Assembly (NCBI GenBank): GCA_003520455.1 | Contig: DOUV01000908.1 | Location: 1 to 12,690 of the forward strand | From: Chloroflexota bacterium | Lineage (GTDB): Bacteria; Chloroflexota; Anaerolineae; Ardenticatenales; Ardenticatenaceae | Length of the DNA: 12,690 nucleotides | Direction: 5' to 3' | Shown here: positions 9,001-12,690 of the stretch, in pieces | Position numbering within the stretch: position 1 is the first letter of the stretch | Layout of the letters: every line of letters starts with the position of its first letter | Translations under genes and position numbers: made by a program | The notes under the pieces: model-generated | Told to the model about the DNA's origin: nothing | The model's input: the letters and a program-made list of their open reading frames with translations, nothing else | Databases searched by the model: none

Positions 9001-9292
9001 CGATCTCGACGAACTCACCGATGTCGGGAAGGGAATGACGGAAGTCGTGGAGCAGCTTTCTGAGGTTGGTGCGCGCCTGAGGTTCGTTGGAGTCGGGCCA
9101 GAGCTCGAACGCGAGTCGTGAGCGGTGCTGCGGGCCTCTCCGTAACGCGATCAACGCCAGAAACCGTTGCAAGCGAAGAGAGTTGAAGGCGCGAAGACGG
9201 CGGCCGTCCAAGATGATCTCGACTACACCTAGCAGTCGGACCTCTAACCGCGCCGGCGGTTCGCCGCCGACCCCGCTCGTGTCACTCGGCAT
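6086..9292 (-). CDS. AfsR/SARP-family transcriptional regulator with BTAD, AAA ATPase and TPR domains
   Basis: A 1068-residue cytoplasmic regulator. Residues 15-105 resemble the winged-helix OmpR/SARP DNA-binding domain (LEVRLLGVVEIILDGRRLRA; LRLQRFLALIAL; ARTNLRKLLHDFR). Residues 110-245 form the bacterial transcriptional activator domain (SGDLLPACYDDWV; LERDLEVAPGEAVEALYRQL). An AAA-type ATPase follows, with Walker A GEPGIGKS (293-300) and Walker B RLLIIDDLQW (401-410). The C-terminal half, from about 600, is rich in Ala/Leu helical repeats typical of TPR arrays, a likely ligand or partner sensor. No C-terminal LuxR helix-turn-helix is present. ATG 9292 is the first available start; the upstream AGAGAAG is only a weak ribosome binding site. 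Adjacency suggests it controls the two downstream oxidases, through the direct repeats after its stop codon. Confidence 0.88.
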   Translation of the reverse strand: MPSDTSGVGGEPPARLEVRLLGVVEIILDGRRLRAFNSLRLQRFLALIALRRGPQHRSRLAFELWPDSNEPQARTNLRKLLHDFRHSLPDIGEFVEIDNETVRWIPTGPSEVDVLRFRDAIAAGDFELAARLYSGDLLPACYDDWVLDQRAKLRAEAYGALVRLTKEAAGRDDHKATIRHAQRIIDLEPTDEAAVRIQMEAHLALGDRAAALRAYHRYADVLERDLEVAPGEAVEALYRQLRAGTIIRGEAQGENLAPVGESPFVGRDSELSRLSEAWNAAREGGAHLVLVTGEPGIGKSRLARELGRRIRADGHVVASTRAYEAAGRPPWGPVVDLLRSDAIRSQIDTLDTVWRAELARLMPELFDASQPSGPSQSRDVAQRHRLFDAVSRAIVVGDRPRLLIIDDLQWCDTETIELIGFVIRSGQTAPVLIVGTVRSEEIPAHHPLVGLVDALGHDQAVTTVPLDRLDEATTATLAARLRTEDTLDPNLAARLWRETEGNPLFVIEALRAGISPDGSQAVLTPTMRAVLRARLGQLTDGARRLAELAAVIGRPFSIGLMVSATGIDEHDLVDLVDELWRRRIIRDQGLTYDFSHDKLRAVALEMISPARRRELHRAVAEAIAVERHKDIEAASPQLAAHYDQAGMIEPAIDAYRVAGARAVAVSALDEAVTMFRRALSLLADLPKSPGRDALELDLRIALGSPLVALEGYGSNSAHRLYERALSLCRKLHRPVDAPILRGLGLARLQGCRFDDCSELGQALLDDESQDPIAGTEGRYLLGVSAFWRGDLARARDYLDGAIEAYHVSHRDEHLALYAQDPKAVCLVRLAWIELWAGDAGRADETARSALEIAVDLDHLMTLGYVITYAAIIAAESEDLARLAELRGDAELLWQRLSEPYLIVVLEAIRGWLDVCEGSLDGIEKIVQSVARSRAEGETLHLTYTLLLLARARGMAGEFHLGRAATREGLSWSHRCNQRYLEAELWRVDGELAYRSGETEAAAASLRRAVEIASAQGAAWLELRALHSLASRFPDQSVREQLGDLVATIPSGHDLPTFRAASALLSEPG

Positions 9293-9724
9293 GTGGCTTC
9301 TCTGGTTGCCGTCCAGCTCTAAAAGTCCGCTGTCTCCCCTCGCCCGTGTCGATAAGAGCCGATCAGCAGGTTGATGAGTGTCGACTTCGAGGCTCCGGGC
9401 CGGAACCGCGGGATTGTGTTGTGGTGTTCACAGCCGGAGGTCGACCGCAAGAACTTGAAACACACCTGGCACGACTCCGCGATACCTGGCTACGCACCTG
9501 GCGGAAAAAGAGGCTCCGAATCCCTCTGACCTGCTCCGGCACGAAACTGTCATGATGTTTGACCTTCGTCGCCCTTTCGGGCATTGGGATACGCGTGTGT
9601 CCGCTGCCGCATAACGGATTAGAGGTAAGCTGCGCGCCCTGAGAGCGCGATGCTGTTCGTATCGTCGTTGATCTGACGGACGCAAGATGGCGTCGTATGG
9701 CTGCGCGTCTGCTTCACCGATTTG
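9293..9724. other. Intergenic stretch without a supported gene
   Basis: Short open frames on both strands here have low-complexity, Arg/Ser-rich translations and no ribosome binding sites. Small hairpins are visible, GCCC-TTTC-GGGC at 9571-9582 and CGCGC/GCGCG at 9633-9649, without T-runs that would make a clear terminator. The minus-strand 5' leader of the regulator lies at the left end but no convincing -35/-10 pair was found. It may contain decayed coding sequence. Confidence 0.4.
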
Positions 9725-10417
9725 TCAGGCGGCGCCCTGCCGGTACGCGATAGCCCGCGGGCGGCGGAACAGCTGGACCCCCACCGCCAGGTACCAGATA
9801 CTGACCGAAAGAAGAAGCGGAAACACCGTTGTCAGTCCACCGACGATACAAACGCCCGCGACGACGAAGCCGAGATAGGTCGTCGATCGGCTGAATTCAC
9901 TGTTCCGCAAGACCGAGCTGGTTATCCCCACGCTCAGCCCGACCATTAACGCCATGAAGGGTGTCGCGACCTTGTCGATATACTGGTAGATCAGCTCAGC
10001 TTGGACCTCGTAGGCGGATTGAACGACCTCCGACGCGGTCGGATAGGCCGCGTAGCTGTAGGTCATCGCCCATTCGATGAGCCCGTCCTGCATGTCGAAG
10101 AGCATGACGAATGCTATTAACACCACTGCGAGCACGGGCCAGGAGCGATCGACCTGCCGAAGGGCAAGCATCAGGACCACGAAACCCGTTACCTGGCTCA
10201 TGTCGACAATCACTGCCATGAAGGCGTTGAGCCGCGGGAGCACCGGTGTCACAATGATCTGATTCATGAGCGCCTGGCTCGAGTCGAGATATTCGCTCCG
10301 TGCGATCACGACCAGCAGCAATACGGTCAGGATCAGGTACCAAGTGCCCGCGACGAGGAAAGCAATGCCGCCCATGCGATACAAGGAACGCCAGCTTGCG
10401 TCTTCCGTCGCAGTCAT
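9725..10417 (-). CDS. Multi-pass integral membrane protein of unknown function (DUF4386-like)
   Basis: A 230-residue protein from ATG 10417; a TTG at 10465 would add 16 residues (RRRPLPIHVSSVIEP) that look like leader rather than protein. Six hydrophobic segments are visible at about 17-39, 64-87, 93-114, 152-170, 180-197 and 199-217, with a longer polar loop (115-150) between the third and fourth. No cofactor or catalytic motif is seen. Overall layout recalls DUF4386-type membrane proteins, but this is a weak resemblance. A perfect 9-bp inverted repeat covers the start codon and may influence translation. It lies about 430 bp upstream of the regulator on the same strand and about 100 bp downstream of attC-like site B, so it could be the first gene after that site. 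Confidence 0.7.
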   Translation of the reverse strand: MTATEDASWRSLYRMGGIAFLVAGTWYLILTVLLLVVIARSEYLDSSQALMNQIIVTPVLPRLNAFMAVIVDMSQVTGFVVLMLALRQVDRSWPVLAVVLIAFVMLFDMQDGLIEWAMTYSYAAYPTASEVVQSAYEVQAELIYQYIDKVATPFMALMVGLSVGITSSVLRNSEFSRSTTYLGFVVAGVCIVGGLTTVFPLLLSVSIWYLAVGVQLFRRPRAIAYRQGAA

Positions 10418-10431
10418 TGGCTCAATGACTG
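10411..10431. repeat. Perfect inverted repeat over the membrane-protein start codon
   Basis: CAGTCATTG (10411-10419) and CAATGACTG (10423-10431) are exact reverse complements with a 3-nt loop. The predicted ATG (10415-10417, minus strand) lies in one arm, so in the mRNA the start codon would be paired. It could be a translation-blocking hairpin or a protein-binding operator. Confidence 0.6.
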
Positions 10432-10483
10432 AGGATACGTGGATCGGCAGTGGACGGCGGCGCAATGACCGAGCGTCGTAGCA

Positions 10484-10508
10484 TTCACAACGATTCGACT
10501 CTTGTGAA
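10484..10508. promoter_or_regulatory. Operator-like inverted repeat TTCACAA-N11-TTGTGAA
   Basis: Perfect 7-bp arms (10484-10490 and 10502-10508) separated by 11 bp lie 67-91 bp upstream of the membrane-protein start and next to attC-like site B. The size suits a dimeric repressor. No clear -10/-35 pair is visible, so its role is uncertain. Confidence 0.35.
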
Positions 10509-10520
10509 AGTGTCTTAGCC

Positions 10521-10650
10521 GGCTAACGACCAAATTCACCCGCCGGCCGGCTCCCGCGAGTCCAGTTTCAGCAATCAGCACTTTGCAAACGTGCTGTACC
10601 GATCATCTTGGAGCCGAGATAGGCCGGTCGGGTGCAATGCCGTGTTGGGC
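10521..10650 (-). other. attC-like recombination site B (long form)
   Basis: Ends are GGCTAAC (10521-10527) and GTTGGGC (10644-10650). Inner arms CACCCGCCGGCC (10537-10548) and GGCCGGTCGGGTG (10622-10634) pair with one bulged base, and GGCTCC/GGAGCC pairs further in. As in the other two sites, an extra G is present only on the minus-strand R'' arm, eight nt after GCCCAAC. At 130 bp it is the size of Vibrio-type long attC sites. One position of the left end box departs from consensus. It lies 115 bp after the toxin gene's stop. Confidence 0.5.
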
Positions 10651-10765
10651 CGGTATATACACTTATGAGGATACCTGATTCTGCGAGCGTAATGCGAATG
10701 TGAGCGATTACTAAAGAGGACTCTGATAGAACCAGGGTTTCATACAGAGTATGATGCGTAATTGC

Positions 10766-11119
10766 CTATCCATGAATCACAACGTGTTCCCGACTCAATT
10801 CGATAAAGTCGTAGTCTTCAAACGCGGTCACGATGTCATCAAAGTTCTCGGTGAGTAGGCGTTCTAACTCAGCGTTTGTAATATTACCGGTAGATATCAA
10901 GAGCAACTTATACGGCTGATTGTGAAGAATGAAAGAATTCACGAAATCCGAGTCTTTGGTTACGACAACGCGCCCTTCTTGTATCGAAATCTCGTCAATT
11001 TCCTGACCTTTCGTCCGATTACCGCGTGGAAGATCAAGTGTGTGAACCGCGTCATGTCCCAGATTACTCAGATAACGGGCGAAACGACGTGGCAATTGTG
11101 CGTCAATGAGAAACTTCAT
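10766..11119 (-). CDS. PIN-like toxin, DUF5615 (VapC45-type)
   Basis: A 117-residue protein of the DUF5615 family, PIN-like predicted nucleases that act as toxins beside DUF433 antitoxins. The start MKFLIDAQLP carries Asp6. VVVTKDSDFVNSF holds Asp56 and Asp58 and NRTKGQEIDEIS holds acidic residues expected around a metal-binding active site. Length and motifs are complete. ATG 11119 overlaps the stop of the antitoxin gene by four bases (ATGA), which indicates translational coupling. The target RNA is unknown. The gene ends 115 bp before attC-like site B. AT-richer base composition than the oxidase block suggests a separate origin. Confidence 0.85.
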   Translation of the reverse strand: MKFLIDAQLPRRFARYLSNLGHDAVHTLDLPRGNRTKGQEIDEISIQEGRVVVTKDSDFVNSFILHNQPYKLLLISTGNITNAELERLLTENFDDIVTAFEDYDFIELSREHVVIHG

Positions 11120-11361
11120 GCGACGGCGGTGTGTACGCGCTTGACCTGACTGAGGCGGGTTGCGAACACGAGGGCTGCAAAGATATCTTCACGCTCCAAA
11201 TCCTCGTAGTCAGCAAGAATTTCGTCAATCGTCATGCCAGAACTCAGCAGTTCCAGCACCATTTCGACCGGATAGCGAAGGCCACGAATGCACGGTTTGC
11301 CGTGACAAATTTCTGGATCGATTGTAATACGATTCAAGAGCGTCTCTGGGGAACTGGACAT
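11116..11361 (-). CDS. DUF433 antitoxin (VapB45-type)
   Basis: An 81-residue DUF433 protein. The signature RITIDPEICHGKPCIRGLRY is followed by VEMVLELLSSGMTIDEILADY, a predicted helix-turn-helix, and a C-terminal segment expected to bind the toxin. ATG 11361 has AGGAG seven bases upstream. It is the first gene of a two-gene unit with the DUF5615 toxin (four-base overlap). It presumably neutralises the toxin and represses its own promoter. A 120-bp leader separates it from attC-like site C, enough for its own promoter, as is usual for toxin-antitoxin gene cassettes; no clear -35/-10 pair was found there. Confidence 0.87.
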   Translation of the reverse strand: MSSSPETLLNRITIDPEICHGKPCIRGLRYPVEMVLELLSSGMTIDEILADYEDLEREDIFAALVFATRLSQVKRVHTAVA

Positions 11362-11481
11362 ACTTTCACTCCTGACATGATACAGTATGGTGCTGACAAT
11401 CTTACTTCAGAAGTATAGTCGAAAGTGAGCCGATATGCTATCTACCGTTCGTTTGAAACCAAGGTCACCATCAGAGGACCG

Positions 11482-11553
<72 letters not shown>

Positions 11554-11583
11554 GGCGTGCTGTCGTCATCATCATACATAAGA

Positions 11584-11858
11584 TTAGGCAAGAGTTTCCT
11601 GTCTTATTTCTGGTTCAAGACCGCGTTTTAAGCGAAAAGGAACTTTCTCTCGGCGAGTTCCCAGGTCAAATTCAGCGTATCCAGTACGCCAGACTTCTTT
11701 CCAGATAATCGTATAGATCTTCACTTCCCCAGGTTGCGCTTCCATACGAACCATAACTCGTTCAGTAATTCTGTCTTCACGCTTCACAGAGAAGTGGCGT
11801 TCAAGATTTAGGAAAATGTAACAATCAAACCCTATACCGAAACTTGTCTCAATGTTTA
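11584..11858 (-). pseudogene. C-terminal stump of an unknown gene interrupted by an IS5-type element
   Basis: The frame ending at stop 11584 stays open past GTG 11787 for 23 more codons up to the IS end at 11858/11859. That extension reads like protein (IETSFGIGFDCYIFLNLERH), so the GTG is probably not the true start. About 90 codons survive, ending GLEPEIRQETLA. I do not recognise the family; it is soluble and charged. The missing N-terminal part should lie beyond the far end of the IS, outside the window. It precedes attC-like site C on the minus strand, so it may be a broken cassette gene. Confidence 0.55.
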
Positions 11859-12690
11859 GAGCGTGTTTGGAAAATGTTCATACACTTAGGCCGCTTGTTT
11901 CAAAAGGAGGCCCGTCGATTCGGGAGACCGCTTCTCTTTGTACGGAATCGGAATATTCGCATTAGGGTGCAATTGACGCAGCATCAAATGAATGGAGGCG
12001 ATGTCAATCATCGCTGCACTATTCCAGACATGACGCTCATAATCCTTGCTCAGGCGGCGATAGCGATTGAGCCAGGCGATCGTGCGTTCAATCACCCAGA
12101 GATATTTTTGCACCACAAATCCCTTTTGATCGGCGGGTTTCGCGACAATCTCGAGTTCGACGCCAAAATCTTGTTGGAGCCACACTACCAGGTCGCCGCG
12201 ATACCCTTGATCCGCCAGGATCTTCTTGATGGATGAATACTCATTGAGCGCCAGATCCAAGAGTTCTTCGCCGCCGACGGTGTCATGAGTATTGGCCGGA
12301 TGAACCAGAGTTCCCAACAGGTTTCCCTGCGTATTGGTGACAAGTTGGCGTTTACGTCCTTCGACTTGCTTGTTACCATCAATCCCGCGTATACCACCAA
12401 CTTCTGTCGTTTTGACCGACTGGCTGGCGATTAGACCCATTGAAGGGGTCGAGGTGCGCCCAACGGCCAGCCGCCGCCGTTCGACCAAGCGACGATTGAT
12501 TTCCAGCCAGGTCCCATCCTCCGTCCATTTGTCGAAGGAGTACCGGACGCCTGGCCAAGCTGGAAAATCTTTCGGCAAAAGCCGCCATTGACAGCCGGTT
12601 CGCGTCAAATAGAACAATGCATTCAATACCAGGCGCAAGCACAAGCTGGTGGGACGGCCGCGCTTCGACCGGCGCTCGATCAGCGGCGCA
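11859..12690 (-). mobile_element. IS5-family insertion sequence, left part only (continues beyond window)
   Basis: The visible end begins GAGCGTGTTTGGAAAATG at 11859, a form common for terminal inverted repeats of IS5-family elements. It is preceded by TTA, compatible with the short T/A-rich targets of this family. The transposase gene is read towards this end, stopping 27 bp inside it. The opposite end and target duplication are outside the window. G+C is lower than in the oxidase block. Confidence 0.7.
11886..12690 (-). CDS. IS5-family DDE transposase, partial at the window edge, first catalytic Asp replaced
   Basis: The frame is open from the right edge to TAA 11886; a TTG at 12644 is only an internal codon, because the upstream translation (IERRSKRGRPTSL) matches the usual pre-domain of this family. 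It continues with LVLNALFYLTRTGCQWRLLP, then SQSVKTTEVGG, ILADQGYRGD and WVIERTIAWLNRYRRLSKDY. These are the three DDE blocks of IS5 transposases. The first block reads LIASQSVKTT where relatives have an Asp before SQSVKT: GCC (12426-12428, minus) instead of GAC. The second Asp and the Glu remain. The enzyme is predicted to be inactive unless the base is a sequencing error. The N-terminal ~20-30 residues lie outside the window. Confidence 0.85.
   Translation of the reverse strand, partial: APLIERRSKRGRPTSLCLRLVLNALFYLTRTGCQWRLLPKDFPAWPGVRYSFDKWTEDGTWLEINRRLVERRRLAVGRTSTPSMGLIASQSVKTTEVGGIRGIDGNKQVEGRKRQLVTNTQGNLLGTLVHPANTHDTVGGEELLDLALNEYSSIKKILADQGYRGDLVVWLQQDFGVELEIVAKPADQKGFVVQKYLWVIERTIAWLNRYRRLSKDYERHVWNSAAMIDIASIHLMLRQLHPNANIPIPYKEKRSPESTGLLLKQAA

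Noticed and set aside
8012..9121. Plus-strand open frame of 369 codons
   Set aside because: It is the antisense shadow of the ATPase, BTAD and DNA-binding parts of the regulator; no ribosome binding site or family motif is present.
9310..9400. Minus-strand frame reading PGASKSTLINLLIGSYRHG, like a Walker A motif
   Set aside because: The Gly of the GKS core is missing, no Walker B or ABC signature follows, and the frame stops soon after. Chance or very old debris.
9605..9705. GCCGCATAAC box downstream of the membrane-protein gene as a further attC-like site
   Set aside because: A GTATGGCTGC partner exists on the other side, but the inner arms do not pair and the end boxes do not match consensus.
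10712..10753. ACTCTG...CAGAGT imperfect hairpin after the toxin gene as a terminator
   Set aside because: The stem has several mismatches, a large loop and no U-tract on the minus strand.

Overview
The window looks like accessory DNA from a high-GC environmental bacterium. The mix of AfsR/BTAD-type ATPase regulators, a DUF433/DUF5615 toxin-antitoxin pair, chloroplast-like group II intron debris and many decayed insertion sequences would suit a Chloroflexota or similar lineage, but no taxonomic marker is present and this is inference. Almost all intact genes lie on the minus strand. The plus strand carries only mobile-element debris: an IS630-type transposase pseudogene and a group II intron remnant.

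Left part (1-2220) is a graveyard of mobile elements. An IS630-family transposase pseudogene (98 to about 1243) has an in-frame stop, a frame change at an A6 run and a missing C-terminus. It is fused directly to the cut end of a small minus-strand antitoxin-like gene (1235-1444) that still has a good promoter. A group II intron remnant (1631 to about 2220) keeps its 5' ribozyme part and only about 34 codons of reverse transcriptase.

Middle part (2198-10417) holds minus-strand genes. In transcription order these are a multi-pass membrane protein, a large BTAD/AAA/TPR regulator, two tandem FAD-linked (berberine-bridge-type) oxidoreductases and a conserved hypothetical protein with weak uracil-DNA-glycosylase-like motifs. 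Two 8-bp direct repeats, 11 bp apart and 9 bp upstream of a -10-like hexamer, lie between the regulator and the first oxidase. This is the geometry known for SARP binding sites, so the regulator may control the oxidase pair directly.

Right part (10521-12690) holds a VapBC45-like toxin-antitoxin pair (DUF5615 toxin, DUF433 antitoxin), then the C-terminal stump of an unknown gene cut by an IS5-family element. The IS transposase runs off the right edge and has Ala where its first catalytic Asp should be.

The most interesting feature ties the window together. Three long imperfect palindromes (2993-3060, 10521-10650, 11482-11553) have the architecture of integron attC recombination sites: RYYYAAC...GTTRRRY ends, paired inner arms, and one extra G on only one arm, always 8 nt from the R'' box. 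The extra base gives all three the same polarity, and it agrees with the minus-strand genes: each site lies just downstream of one minus-strand gene and upstream of the next. The toxin-antitoxin pair therefore sits in a roughly 960-bp unit shaped like a classical gene cassette. A fourth, degenerate copy may lie at 1509-1575. No integron integrase is in the window, so this would be an integrase-less attC cluster or part of a larger array.
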